Below are positions 24,317 to 31,218 of a DNA stretch of 64,000 bases, one piece after another. The position numbers and the translations under genes are program-made. The stretch comes from Sphingomonas sp. PAMC 26621 (GTDB lineage Bacteria > Pseudomonadota > Alphaproteobacteria > Sphingomonadales > Sphingomonadaceae), in NCBI RefSeq assembly GCF_000251145.1, contig NZ_AIDW01000036.1, positions 146,545 to 210,544 on the forward strand, given 5' to 3'. The notes under the pieces were generated by a model. The model worked only from the letters and a program-made list of their open reading frames with translations. It searched no databases and was not told the origin of the DNA. Numbering within the stretch: position 1 is the first letter of the stretch; the number at the start of each line of letters is the position of its first letter.

Positions 24317-24664
24317 TCAGCCTTCACCATTGTTGAGGACGGCGGCACGTGAGGCGAGCCGGTGATAGACAGGGGTGGCGGGCGCACCGACGATGAGCCG
24401 GACAATCGCGGGATGGTGGAGCTTGCCGCCGGCACCCATCCAAGTCAGGCGACCGTAGTGGATCCAGTCCTCGGGCAGCTCGGACGCGCCGAACCGCAGC
24501 AGCGGCTCGATGTCCTCCGGATGCTCGGCGAGGTAGGAGACGAAGCTCCCAGCCGTCTGCGTACCGCTGACGCCTGCGGCCTGCGCCAATGCTTCCGAGA
24601 CCTCGGCGAGCCGCCTGATCACCGCGGCGGCGGCGGCGAAGTCCATCGTCGACAGGTCAGTCAT
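24317..24664 (-). CDS. Hypothetical early protein
   Basis: A 115-residue protein starting MTDLSTMDFAAAAAVIRRLAEVSEALAQAAGV. The second half (LPEDWIHYGRLTWMGAGGKLHHPAIVRLIVGA) is more beta-like. It is tightly placed three bases before the DndC-like gene and overlaps the membrane protein gene by four bases. The family is not recognised. Confidence 0.6.
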   Translation of the reverse strand: MTDLSTMDFAAAAAVIRRLAEVSEALAQAAGVSGTQTAGSFVSYLAEHPEDIEPLLRFGASELPEDWIHYGRLTWMGAGGKLHHPAIVRLIVGAPATPVYHRLASRAAVLNNGEG

Positions 24665-24843
24665 GGCAGCACCGTCGCGCAGATGGCACCGACCATGACG
24701 ACCGCGCATGCGAACGCAGCGCCGCCAAAGACGGTGGCGAACTCGGGGTGCCGACCACGCAGGACCCGGCTGCTCCCCCATAGGAGTAAAACGAAGAGAA
24801 AAGTGCCGGCGGCGATCGCCAACGGCAGGCTGGCGCGACTCAT
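24661..24843 (-). CDS. Small two-helix membrane protein
   Basis: Sixty residues with two hydrophobic helices (LPLAIAAGTFLFVLLLWG and ATVFGGAAFACAVVMVGAICATV) separated by a short basic loop. It overlaps both neighbours by four bases, supporting a real gene. It could be an inner-membrane accessory of the early operon; nothing more specific can be said. Confidence 0.6.
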   Translation of the reverse strand: MSRASLPLAIAAGTFLFVLLLWGSSRVLRGRHPEFATVFGGAAFACAVVMVGAICATVLP

Positions 24844-25316
24844 GCGAACTCACCGCATCCACGACCGACGAGCTCGCCGTTCTCGCCGCCCGTGAAGTCG
24901 CGCCAATGCACCCAACCCTTCGGACAGGCGAAGCCCCACTCGCGGACCTTGGGCCCGGTCATGAACAGCGACACCGCGCGCTCGCCGGGTAGGATCTCAA
25001 GACGGTGCAGCGCGTCGGCGCCGCGGCTGCCGATCCACCCGGCCTCGCGCCTGAACGAACCCTCTGGCGTGTGCTCGACGTAGCGGCCCGAGAGCAGCAT
25101 CGACGTGTTCGGCCACGGGTGGTCGTGCAGCGCGCGGTCATCGTCGCTGCGCAGGATCTCGTGCAGGTAGACGTTCGCGCCCTCATTGCGCGGCACGACC
25201 CACCAGCGGCGGAGATACGGTGCGGCGGCCTCGCCGATGATGAAGTCCGGCGCACGCGCCATGACGTCCTGCGCCCATTCCGCCATATCGGCGGCGGTGG
25301 CGTATCCGATGCTCAT
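24840..25316 (-). CDS. Cupin-like phage protein 1
   Basis: A 158-residue protein with a cupin-like core. VYLHEILRSDDDRALHDHPWPNTSMLLSGRYVEHTPEG carries the HxH metal motif (HDHPW), followed by HRLEILPG and GWVHWRDF. Related proteins occur in many phages and lack a known substrate. A second protein with the HSHPW motif is found at 35631-36050 in the same prophage. It overlaps both neighbours by four bases. Confidence 0.7.
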   Translation of the reverse strand: MSIGYATAADMAEWAQDVMARAPDFIIGEAAAPYLRRWWVVPRNEGANVYLHEILRSDDDRALHDHPWPNTSMLLSGRYVEHTPEGSFRREAGWIGSRGADALHRLEILPGERAVSLFMTGPKVREWGFACPKGWVHWRDFTGGENGELVGRGCGEFA

Positions 25317-25711
25317 ACCGATGCTCCCGCGCCGGCACGCCGGCAGTAATCGATGAAAGAGAGGTTGCAGTCGGCGTCGAGCCAGGCCTGATAGCGGCGC
25401 TGGCTGCGCGTCAGCTTGGGCGGCGGGGGGCTGTTCGCGGCGACGAACTCCCGGCCCTCGTCGGTGACGAAGAATGCATCCATGCCGCCATACATCTCGA
25501 CGTTCGCCCGGCGCTTCATCAAACCGGCCTCGAACAGCGCTATGCAGTGAGGGTGATCGTCGCTCCCGGCACCGGTGACGAAGTGCGAGCGATATTGGTC
25601 ACCCTGACCATACTGGTCGACACCGAGGGCGTGCTGCAGGATATGCAGCTGGCGTGCGGCGGCGCCCGCGCGCACCGTAGGCGCAGAGACGATGATTGGA
25701 CGATCAGTCAT
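25313..25711 (-). CDS. Hypothetical early protein
   Basis: A 132-residue protein. A winged-helix-like first half (AARQLHILQHALGVDQYGQGDQYRSHFVTG...HCIALFEAGLMKRRANVEMYGGMDAFFVTDEGREFV) looks like a 'GmeAFxVTeeG' DNA-binding-type fold common in phage early regions. A short helical tail follows. It is a possible regulator; no certain family. Its start faces the oppositely oriented gene at 25710. Confidence 0.65.
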   Translation of the reverse strand: MTDRPIIVSAPTVRAGAAARQLHILQHALGVDQYGQGDQYRSHFVTGAGSDDHPHCIALFEAGLMKRRANVEMYGGMDAFFVTDEGREFVAANSPPPPKLTRSQRRYQAWLDADCNLSFIDYCRRAGAGASV

Positions 25712-25997
25712 GACCGATTCCGATGTTGCGGAGTTTGAAATGCCCCTGAAGTTTCAGGGCACGCTTGCCGGCGACCCGCAATTCGAGGGTATGAAGCGGC
25801 GGGTAACGATCACCCGGGCGGCTATCCTCAAGGCGATCGACCTGCCCCTCACCTTCGCGACGCAGGACATCTACGACGAGTTCTTCTCCGACATCTGGAT
25901 GCAGGTGAGGAGCGAGGCTTGGCACAAACGGCCGGAGGGCGGCGCGATCCGCATCGACGTCGAAGACATCAGGGACGGGGAGCCGGGCGGAAACTGA
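25710..25997 (+). CDS. Lone rightward gene inside the leftward early operon
   Basis: A 95-residue protein (MTDSDVAEFEMPLKFQGTLAGDPQFEGMKRRVTITRAAILKAIDLPLTFATQDIYDEFF...). Strong G/C at third codon positions in this frame supports coding on the plus strand; the opposite frame gives an implausible protein. Its ATG shares bases with the start region of the leftward gene at 25711. An in-frame ATG at 25692 is possible. It could be an independently expressed accessory gene ('moron') or a misplaced cassette. Confidence 0.5.
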   Translation: MTDSDVAEFEMPLKFQGTLAGDPQFEGMKRRVTITRAAILKAIDLPLTFATQDIYDEFFSDIWMQVRSEAWHKRPEGGAIRIDVEDIRDGEPGGN

Positions 25998-26005
25998 ACC
26001 ACGCT

Positions 26006-26191
26006 TCACGACGGCATCCCGTCATGCTGGACGCCATTAAGCAGGCGCCCGGCGGCACTATTGTCCGGCCTCCGAACAACATGGAACTCGCCGCCACGGC
26101 GATCTTCGTCCGCGCGCCTGCGCTTCTCCGCCAAGACGCGTCCGAGCAGGTCATAGTCGTAGCGCTCAAAGCGCGTACCCTCGCCGATCAT
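26006..26191 (-). CDS. Hypothetical early protein
   Basis: Sixty-one residues (MIGEGTRFERYDYDLLGRVLAEKRRRADEDRRGGEFHVVRRPDN...), highly charged. The start overlaps the stop of the gene before it (ATGA), as elsewhere in this operon. The downstream neighbour is the oppositely oriented gene, so the transcript may end or continue through it. Unknown function. Confidence 0.55.
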   Translation of the reverse strand: MIGEGTRFERYDYDLLGRVLAEKRRRADEDRRGGEFHVVRRPDNSAAGRLLNGVQHDGMPS

Positions 26192-26394
26192 AGCGCACCC
26201 CGCATACGGACCGGGCCCGTGTCAGGCGTGTGGGGCTTGGCGGCGTCCCAGCGCGTCTCATCGACTTCGAACGGCGGACGTTCGCGGTTCCGGTGGCGGC
26301 AAAGCACCTTCCCGTTGCGCGTTGGCACGGTCGACAGGCGGCGGAGCGGCAGGAAGTGACCGGTGGTCACCTCGACGTTGCGATACTGGGCCAT
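26188..26394 (-). CDS. Hypothetical early protein
   Basis: Sixty-eight residues (MAQYRNVEVTTGHFLPLRRLSTVPTRNGKVLCRHRNRERPPFEVDETRWDAAKPHTP...), basic and probably nucleic-acid-binding. It overlaps the next gene by four bases and starts on the last base of the stop before it. No family is recognised. Confidence 0.55.
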   Translation of the reverse strand: MAQYRNVEVTTGHFLPLRRLSTVPTRNGKVLCRHRNRERPPFEVDETRWDAAKPHTPDTGPVRMRGAL

Positions 26395-26669
26395 CAGCGC
26401 ACCGCCTGCGCGGCGGGTGCCTGCTGCGCCTGGTGGACGAAGACCGGGAGGGCGTTGAACAGCATCGACGCCACCAGGATCACGGCGGCGATCAGCACGA
26501 CCCGCGTCAGAACGAATTCCAGAAGCTCGGCGTTGGCGCGCATCCGATCGTTCTGGCGGCGCGCTGCGCGCTCCTCGTCAGCTATGCGGAACCAGTCGGC
26601 TGGCGTAAGTTCGATCGGCGCGACTTCGCGATCGCGCTGCTGCGCGATGGGGGTGCGGTCCATCTTCAT
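26394..26669 (-). CDS. Small single-pass membrane protein
   Basis: Ninety-one residues. A soluble charged N-terminus (LTPADWFRIADEERAARRQNDRMRANAELL) leads into a transmembrane helix (VLIAAVILVASMLFNALPVF). The start at 26669 overlaps the stop of the next gene upstream by four bases. Unknown function. Confidence 0.6.
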   Translation of the reverse strand: MKMDRTPIAQQRDREVAPIELTPADWFRIADEERAARRQNDRMRANAELLEFVLTRVVLIAAVILVASMLFNALPVFVHQAQQAPAAQAVR

Positions 26670-27019
26670 ATCGTGGCATCCGTCCATTTGATCTCGCCCG
26701 AGGGCGTGATGATTTTGACACGCCGACCGTCGCGAGATTTCACGAGCAGCGGGCAACGGAGGTAGATCGTCTTGTAGATGTCCCAGGGGTCGCTGGGGTT
26801 CGGCATCAGCAGCGGCACCTGATACGACCAGACCTTCTTGGCGCTGCTGCCGGGCTTCCGCGTCTCGAGCGTGGCGATCTGCTCCTTGGTCCAGGGCGAA
26901 CCCTCGACCGCGGTTCCCTGCCAGACGTCATGCATCGACGGTCGAACCTTGGGCCCGGACTGGAGCGCGATCTTAATCTCGAGCGCGGACAGGCGCGGCG
27001 TTTCTGCTGCGTCGGTCAT
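26666..27019 (-). CDS. Hypothetical early protein
   Basis: A 117-residue protein (MTDAAETPRLSALEIKIALQSGPKVRPSMHDVWQGTAVEGSPWTKEQIATLETRKPGSSAKKVWSYQVPLL...) with a compact, possibly beta-rich C-terminus (VKSRDGRRVKIITPSGEIKW). It overlaps both neighbours. No family is recognised. Confidence 0.6.
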   Translation of the reverse strand: MTDAAETPRLSALEIKIALQSGPKVRPSMHDVWQGTAVEGSPWTKEQIATLETRKPGSSAKKVWSYQVPLLMPNPSDPWDIYKTIYLRCPLLVKSRDGRRVKIITPSGEIKWTDATI

Positions 27020-27453
27020 CAGCCGGAATATCCCGTATAGGCGTGACAGGCACCGCGCGCCGCGGCGTCGAGACGCAGCGCCTCGCGATAGTCGGCATCA
27101 GCGCGGGCGAGCGCAGCCTCGGTCACGCGGACATGCTCGGCGCGGCCCTTACGCTCGGCCTCGAGCGCGACCGTCATCTGCCGCGCGCTGGGCTTGCGGT
27201 TAATCTTGGAGCGCTTGATCTCGTTGGCGTCGATCGCGAGGATCGCCATGAAGGCATCGCAGTCGAGGCCGATCCGCTCCGCACGGAGCCCGATCTCAGA
27301 CGCCAGATCGCGCACATACGCTTTCACCGCAGCCTGCACGTTCAAGTCATTGCGGACCCGCTCGTAACGCAGCTTGGCCTTCTCTGCCCGCATCCGGGCG
27401 AATACCGGGCGAAGCTCTGCGATAGCCAGATCAAGGTCGGGATCACGCGTCAT
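27019..27453 (-). CDS. Hypothetical helical early protein
   Basis: A 144-residue, highly charged, helical protein (MTRDPDLDLAIAELRPVFARMRAEKAKLRYERVRNDLNVQAAV...). The segment YVRDLASEIGLRAERIGLDCDAFMAILAIDANEIKRSKINRKPS may be a small DNA-binding domain. The start at 27453 overlaps the HNH-like gene stop by four bases. Unknown function. Confidence 0.6.
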   Translation of the reverse strand: MTRDPDLDLAIAELRPVFARMRAEKAKLRYERVRNDLNVQAAVKAYVRDLASEIGLRAERIGLDCDAFMAILAIDANEIKRSKINRKPSARQMTVALEAERKGRAEHVRVTEAALARADADYREALRLDAAARGACHAYTGYSG

Positions 27454-27818
27454 CGCGGCGCGCCCTCGACATACGCCCAGCGCGCGCGGTGCGGCGACGC
27501 CTTCGCGTATGCCTTGCCCGCCTCGAAATGGTCGACGCGATACTTCGCCTGCCAAGTGCGCAGGCCGATGCTGTCCTTCTCCCGGTGCGCGCCCGAGCAG
27601 AGCGGCACGGCGTGATAGTCGGGGCTCTTGAGGCCAACGCCTTTCATGCCGTCAGCATCGGAGTGCGACGCTTCCATCACGCCGGAGCAGACATGCCCCG
27701 CCCGCCCCTCAATCAGGCAGGGGCGCTTCCGCAGCCAAGCAAGGTGGGTCGGGAAACGCCGGTCGGCATCCGCCTTCATGCTGTTGCGCTGGCGCGGCCG
27801 GACATCGACGCGGAACAT
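27450..27818 (-). CDS. DUF968/HNH-like nuclease family protein
   Basis: A 122-residue protein starting MFRVDVRPRQRNSMKADADRRFPTHLAWLRKRPCLI. The sequence HVCSGVMEASHSDADGMKGVGLKSPDYHAVPLCSGAHREKDSIG carries the spaced Cys and His residues of the DUF968/Ref-like HNH fold. Such proteins are small phage nucleases, some linked to recombination. It is one of the first genes of the leftward early operon. Confidence 0.7.
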   Translation of the reverse strand: MFRVDVRPRQRNSMKADADRRFPTHLAWLRKRPCLIEGRAGHVCSGVMEASHSDADGMKGVGLKSPDYHAVPLCSGAHREKDSIGLRTWQAKYRVDHFEAGKAYAKASPHRARWAYVEGAPR

Positions 27819-28087
27819 CAGCGCTCGACCAATACGTAATGGGTGATCCCGCACAGGTCGCCGTGGTCACGGTTCCAGCGGCGCTCCCACGCGCCCGCCC
27901 GGCGCGGCGGCTGGAAATAGTCGAACTCGGATTCGAAGACGCACTGGATCTGCACCAGCGTCTGCGGCGGGAGCGGGCAATCGCCCCCTGCCCATGCGAT
28001 CGGCTGCGCCTGCTCGGCGTCCAGCCCATCAAGCAACACCTTGTCGGTGACTGCCTTGCTGAAAACTTCGGGTGGTAGCAGGGCCAC
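27818..28087 (-). CDS. First gene of the prophage B leftward operon, unknown function
   Basis: Eighty-nine residues starting VALLPPEVFSKAVTDKVLLDGLDAEQAQPIAWAGGD. The GTG at 28087 is chosen because AGGAG lies about six bases upstream; an upstream GTG at 28117 in the same frame lacks a ribosome site. The ribosome site lies in the arm of a 15-bp perfect inverted repeat, so translation may be gated by RNA structure. Two repressor operators lie upstream. The family is not recognised. Confidence 0.55.
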   Translation of the reverse strand: MALLPPEVFSKAVTDKVLLDGLDAEQAQPIAWAGGDCPLPPQTLVQIQCVFESEFDYFQPPRRAGAWERRWNRDHGDLCGITHYVLVER

Positions 28088-28092
28088 TTCGA

Positions 28093-28144
28093 TCTCCTCG
28101 CCACCTGCATGCCGCACGGCGCGGCTGATCAGGTGGCGAGGAGA
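28093..28144 (-). promoter_or_regulatory. 15-bp hairpin sequestering the ribosome site of the leftward operon
   Basis: TCTCCTCGCCACCTG (28093-28107) is perfectly complementary to 28130-28144, with a 22-base loop. In the leftward mRNA the distal arm holds GGCGAGGAGA, the ribosome site of the gene starting at 28087. Folding would hide it in a 15-bp stem. If transcription starts inside the repeat the stem cannot form, so the promoter position would decide expression. Confidence 0.55.
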
Positions 28145-28151
28145 ACTTTAT

Positions 28152-28196
28152 GCGGGGAGTTTCCCGCAGTCAATAGGAGCGCGGGATGTTTCCCGC
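28152..28196. promoter_or_regulatory. Operators upstream of the prophage B leftward operon
   Basis: Two sites, GCGGGGAGTTTCCCGC (28152-28167) and GCGGGATGTTTCCCGC (28181-28196), match the GCGGG-N6-CCCGC consensus of the three sites around the repressor start at 29305-29378. They lie before the leftward operon and just past the end of the lipoprotein gene. The second is followed by six T on the plus strand and could be mistaken for a terminator, but no plus-strand gene reads into it. Confidence 0.7.
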
Positions 28197-28203
28197 TTTT
28201 TTA

Positions 28204-28542
28204 TCAGCTGGAGGCCTTCAGGCCCACGCATTGTTTCCAAATTCCGCCAATCGTGCCGAACTTTTTGCGCCACTCCACGCGGCTGCCTGCACCTTCGGGG
28301 ATCACCGTGAAGGCCATCGAAACGCCTCCATAGCCATTCTTGATCAGGACGACCTTGGACCCGTTGTCTTGGTCCAAGGCGGCCGTGTTATTCTTGTTCG
28401 CAAGGCAGAACGCGACCTTGTTGGCCGAGTCTTGCGAATGAAATGTCTCGGTGACCGGGCCATTCAAGACGGTTTGCGTAGAGGCGCAACCTGCCAAAAG
28501 AGCCGCTGCCCCCAGCGTACCCAAAACTAGGACCTTCATCAT
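28204..28542 (-). CDS. Small lipoprotein, possible lysogenic conversion gene
   Basis: A 112-residue protein with a lipoprotein signal (MMKVLVLGTLGAAALLAGCAS), lipobox LAGC. The mature part (TFHSQDSANKVAFCLANKNNTAALDQDNGSKVVLIKNGYGGVSMAFTVIPEGAG) has two cysteines and is beta-rich. GGGGGA precedes the start. It lies next to the repressor gene, in the same direction, so it may be expressed from the lysogen and act at the cell surface, for example in exclusion. The function is unknown. Confidence 0.65.
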   Translation of the reverse strand: MMKVLVLGTLGAAALLAGCASTQTVLNGPVTETFHSQDSANKVAFCLANKNNTAALDQDNGSKVVLIKNGYGGVSMAFTVIPEGAGSRVEWRKKFGTIGGIWKQCVGLKASS

Positions 28543-28578
28543 ATTCCCCCGTTTCACCTCGCACAGCGCGAGGCATTC

Positions 28579-29304
28579 CTACATCCCGAAAGCCTCATCC
28601 CAGGGCATGACCCGGTGGACCTCCCGGTAAAGCCTCGAATCCAACCTGAAGATTGCTGGCGGATTGAATTGCTCGAGCTCGATATACGTTGCGGACCGAC
28701 GCACCAGTCGCTTGATAAGCACGCCCGCGGCATCTGCGCCATCGGTACGATCTCGCAGGTAAACAACGACATAATCCCGCATATTTGGCGGGCGCTTAGG
28801 GTCGACGATGATCCCTTGACCGCTCTCGTATGCTGGCTCCATCGAAACGCCGGCGACGTACAGGCCATAGATATCGCGTCGGTTCATCAGGTTGGGTGGC
28901 CGCCGGAAACGGTCCACCACTTCTGCCATGTTCAGATCGGTTTGTTCGATCGCGAGGCTTCCATCGAAATCGCCACTGAACTGCTGTTCCCCGCCCAACG
29001 CGGTGCCGTACACAGGTATATCCTGAAGCATATCCTGTGGTTCGGGGATCAATGCTCGGATCTCGCTCGAAGGCTCAAGTCCGGCCCCTGGTTGATCAGT
29101 GGTGCCTTGCAGGTAATCAACAGTGGTTTCGAGAACCCCAGCGAGAGCTTGCAAGCGAGACGCAAGTGGTCGAGCACCACGCCGAATATCACGTATTAGG
29201 TCCGGCTTGCCCACTGCCGTAAGTGACGCTTTGCGATCACTCACGCCGAGCGCGTTCAGTCGCTCGTCGATTCGATCTATGAGAACGATATTCGGTTCAG
29301 CCAT
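28579..29304 (-). CDS. CI-like prophage repressor with S24 peptidase domain
   Basis: A 241-residue repressor. An N-terminal HTH-like part (RIDERLNALGVSDRKASLTAVGKPDLIRDIRRG) is followed by an S24 domain with Ser154 (VAGVSMEP) and Lys198 (LIKRL). No clear Ala-Gly cleavage pair is seen; the linker reads VYGTALGGE. The ATG is preceded by GGGAGGA, which lies within an operator (29305-29320), so repressor binding overlaps its own ribosome-site DNA. It maintains prophage B and is unrelated in sequence to the prophage A repressor. Confidence 0.88.
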   Translation of the reverse strand: MAEPNIVLIDRIDERLNALGVSDRKASLTAVGKPDLIRDIRRGARPLASRLQALAGVLETTVDYLQGTTDQPGAGLEPSSEIRALIPEPQDMLQDIPVYGTALGGEQQFSGDFDGSLAIEQTDLNMAEVVDRFRRPPNLMNRRDIYGLYVAGVSMEPAYESGQGIIVDPKRPPNMRDYVVVYLRDRTDGADAAGVLIKRLVRRSATYIELEQFNPPAIFRLDSRLYREVHRVMPWDEAFGM

Positions 29305-29382
29305 GCGGGCTTCCTCCCGCAAACCGACCGAAAACGCATGCGGGAAGTTTCCCTTGACAGGTGCGGGACGCGGCCCGCATAT
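29305..29382. promoter_or_regulatory. Prophage B immunity operators and rightward promoter
   Basis: Three GCGGG-N6-CCCGC sites lie at 29305-29320, 29340-29355 (imperfect right arm CCCTT) and 29363-29378. The rightward promoter is TTGACA (29354-29359), 17 bp, GCATAT (29377-29382); the third operator fills its spacer. Transcription would start near 29390 and lead to the Cro-like gene at 29410. The same layout, with a different operator sequence, is seen at 15355-15383 in prophage A. Confidence 0.75.
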
Positions 29383-29409
29383 AGGCGTTGCAATCACGAG
29401 AGCGACGCA

Positions 29410-29619
29410 ATGCCAGAGACGCCATTCCTTGCCGACGTAGACCGATTTCTCGCCGCTTCGAGGATGGCTGAAAGCGCGTTCGGTCGCGCCGCGGTAAACG
29501 ACTGGAAGTTCATTTCCCAGTTGCGTGCTGGCCGCCGGGTATGGCCCGAGACCGAGGCGAAGGTTCGGAAGTTCATGGCTTCATATCGTCCGGCCAACCA
29601 AGAGCGGGAGGCGGCATGA
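29410..29619 (+). CDS. Cro-like small regulator
   Basis: Sixty-nine residues (MPETPFLADVDRFLAASRMAESAFGRAAVNDWKFISQLRAGRRVWPETEAKVRKFM...). The ESAFGRAAVNDWKFISQLRAGR segment is the HTH of a family found as the first gene opposite the repressor in many alphaproteobacterial prophages. Transcribed from the operator-covered promoter, it should act as the lytic-side regulator. Confidence 0.7.
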   Translation: MPETPFLADVDRFLAASRMAESAFGRAAVNDWKFISQLRAGRRVWPETEAKVRKFMASYRPANQEREAA

Positions 29620-29807
29620 CGCACGCCGAGGACATCGCTCGCGGCGACGCGGAGATCGCCGCGCTCGTGGCGAAGCTCGACACCGTCCCCGGTACGCGCT
29701 GTGCCGTGTGCCGGCTCCCCGTCTGCGGGCACTCCGACGCGGAATATGCCGGTGTCGTTTGTCTCAAGGCGGATCATCAACTTCATGCAGAGAGCGATAA
29801 GGCATGA
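29616..29807 (+). CDS. Small cysteine-containing early protein
   Basis: Sixty-three residues (MTHAEDIARGDAEIAALVAKLDTVPGTRCAVCRLPVCGHSDAEYAGVVCLKADHQLH...). CAVCRLPVCGH...C could bind zinc. It overlaps the Cro-like and next genes by four bases each. Unknown function. Confidence 0.55.
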   Translation: MTHAEDIARGDAEIAALVAKLDTVPGTRCAVCRLPVCGHSDAEYAGVVCLKADHQLHAESDKA

Positions 29808-30280
29808 GCCTCGACCAGTCCGCGAATTTGCCGCCCCTCATTTCCCGCGAGCGCGGCCATGACGCAGTGCGCGATGCGCTGCGCCTCTTCATCGGTCGCG
29901 GTCGTCGCTATTCGGTCAAGCAGGTCTCGAACGCCACGGGCGTGAAGGATCGGGTGATCGAATGCGCGATGACCCTCGCGGCGGATCCCGAGTGCCGGTC
30001 CATTCACATTGGCGACTTGCTATCGATCGCGGGCTTCCTCGGCCCCGAGTTCACGACCGAGTGGCTGCTGCTCGCGCAACAGGCCGCGGTCGCGCTCCCC
30101 GATGCCGACGAGCCCGGGCCCGGACAGCTGGCGGCCGACGTTGCCGACGACACAGCGACGATCGTGCGCGCAGCCCGCGACGGTGTTTTTGATCGGGAGG
30201 AGCGGCGCGACCTGAAAGCGGTCGGTGCCCGGATGATTTTGCACGGCGGGGCGCTCGTACAGCTTCGCGCCATAGGTTGA
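29804..30280 (+). CDS. CII-like early regulatory protein
   Basis: A 158-residue protein. ISRERGHDAVRDALRLFIGRGRRYSVKQVSNATGVKDRVIECAM is an HTH-like N-terminus; IHIGDLLSIAGFLGPEFTTEWL is a segment I recognise from early proteins of alphaproteobacterial phages, followed by an acidic linker and a C-terminal helix (REERRDLKAVGARMILHGGALVQL). Probably an early transcription regulator. Confidence 0.6.
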   Translation: MSLDQSANLPPLISRERGHDAVRDALRLFIGRGRRYSVKQVSNATGVKDRVIECAMTLAADPECRSIHIGDLLSIAGFLGPEFTTEWLLLAQQAAVALPDADEPGPGQLAADVADDTATIVRAARDGVFDREERRDLKAVGARMILHGGALVQLRAIG

Positions 30281-30317
30281 GGATCAACGCCGGGGCGACC
30301 GGCAGGGAGTAACGACA

Positions 30318-30515
30318 ATGCCGAACACCATCAGGGTGGTGGCGACGAAGGTCGCTTCTACCGGAGAGAAACTGCGCCCGGCGGCTGTGCTGCCGATGTC
30401 GCGTATCATCATCACCGGCGGCGAGTGCTTCGGCTTCATGCCGATCAGCGACGTCCGCAAGGTCCCGGTTTCGCGCGTGCTGCGAATGAACCGCCTGATC
30501 CAAGGCGCTGTATAA
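30318..30515 (+). CDS. Small hypothetical early protein
   Basis: Sixty-five residues (MPNTIRVVATKVASTGEKLRPAAVLPMSRIIITGGECFGFMPISDVRKVPVSRVLRMNRLIQGAV), basic, with AGGGAG in good position upstream. It starts a new translational unit after a short gap and its stop overlaps the next gene start by one base. No family is recognised. Confidence 0.55.
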   Translation: MPNTIRVVATKVASTGEKLRPAAVLPMSRIIITGGECFGFMPISDVRKVPVSRVLRMNRLIQGAV

Positions 30516-30694
30516 TGGCTGACCAGCTCGACCAAGCTGCCGAGATCACCGATCTCTACCTGCAGCGCAGCATCCGCGCCGCGCGCCAGCCCGTCCCAGT
30601 CGGCGTGCCCGGCGAGTGCGAGACCTGCTTTGAGGACAGCCCCCGCCTGGTCGGCGGATGCTGTGCCCCTTGCCGCGATGGGAAGCGCCGATGA
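30515..30694 (+). CDS. DksA/TraR-like C4 zinc-finger protein
   Basis: Fifty-nine residues. VPVGVPGECETCFEDSPRLVGGCCAPCRD gives the CxxC...CxxC finger of DksA/TraR; an N-terminal helix (ITDLYLQRSIRAARQ) precedes it. TraR-type proteins modulate RNA polymerase. The protein is visibly related to 12288-12515 in prophage A, although the two phages otherwise differ. Confidence 0.7.
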   Translation: MADQLDQAAEITDLYLQRSIRAARQPVPVGVPGECETCFEDSPRLVGGCCAPCRDGKRR

Positions 30695-31218
30695 CGCGCG
30701 CATGCTCCGATTGTGCTGGCCCGATCAGCCGCTGCTCGAAAGGCCGCTGCCGTGCGTGCGCAACCGCGCGCCTCAATAGTGACCCCGCGATCATTGCGCG
30801 TCGCCATGCCGCCATCAGCGCGGCGGCGGCGAAGCCTGGGGCAAACGATGCGAGGAAGGCCTCGCTCGCGCGCTACATCGCGAACATGCCGGAGGCCGAG
30901 GTCGAGCGGCGCCGCGCCAACGGTCGCCGTCTCGCGCGCGACGTGCTCAGCCGCCCCGAGGTGAAGGCAAAGGCGTCATCGGCAGAGGTCCGCGCCCGCG
31001 CCGGGCGGGCGAAGACCGAGACCATGCTCGGCTGGTGCCCACCCGCGTTGCGCGAGTCCTATCGGCACCTGCTCAAGAAGGGATACCTCGCCGCGGACGC
31101 CCGCCGGATGATCGAGGCCGAGATCCCGGAGACGGCGGCGCACACTAAGCGAGTGCTCGCCAATCACCGCGACGTTCAGCGCATCCGCGCCGAGCGTGAG
31201 CAGGCGCAGGCATACTGA
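30691..31218 (+). CDS. Hypothetical protein with N-terminal zinc finger
   Basis: A 175-residue protein. The N-terminus MTRACSDCAGPISRCSKGRCRACA is a cysteine-rich finger; the rest is basic and helical (RRANGRRLARDVLSRPEVKAKASSAEVRARAGRAKTETMLGWCPPALRESYRHLLKKGYLAADARRMIEAEI). The C-terminal half resembles gcrA-cofactor or phage 'RRMI' DNA-binding proteins. The stop overlaps the methyltransferase start. Confidence 0.55.
   Translation: MTRACSDCAGPISRCSKGRCRACATARLNSDPAIIARRHAAISAAAAKPGANDARKASLARYIANMPEAEVERRRANGRRLARDVLSRPEVKAKASSAEVRARAGRAKTETMLGWCPPALRESYRHLLKKGYLAADARRMIEAEIPETAAHTKRVLANHRDVQRIRAEREQAQAY

Noticed and set aside
28181..28202. Intrinsic terminator (stem plus six T) on the plus strand
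   Set aside because: No plus-strand gene reads into it, and the stem matches four other repressor operators in sequence and spacing.
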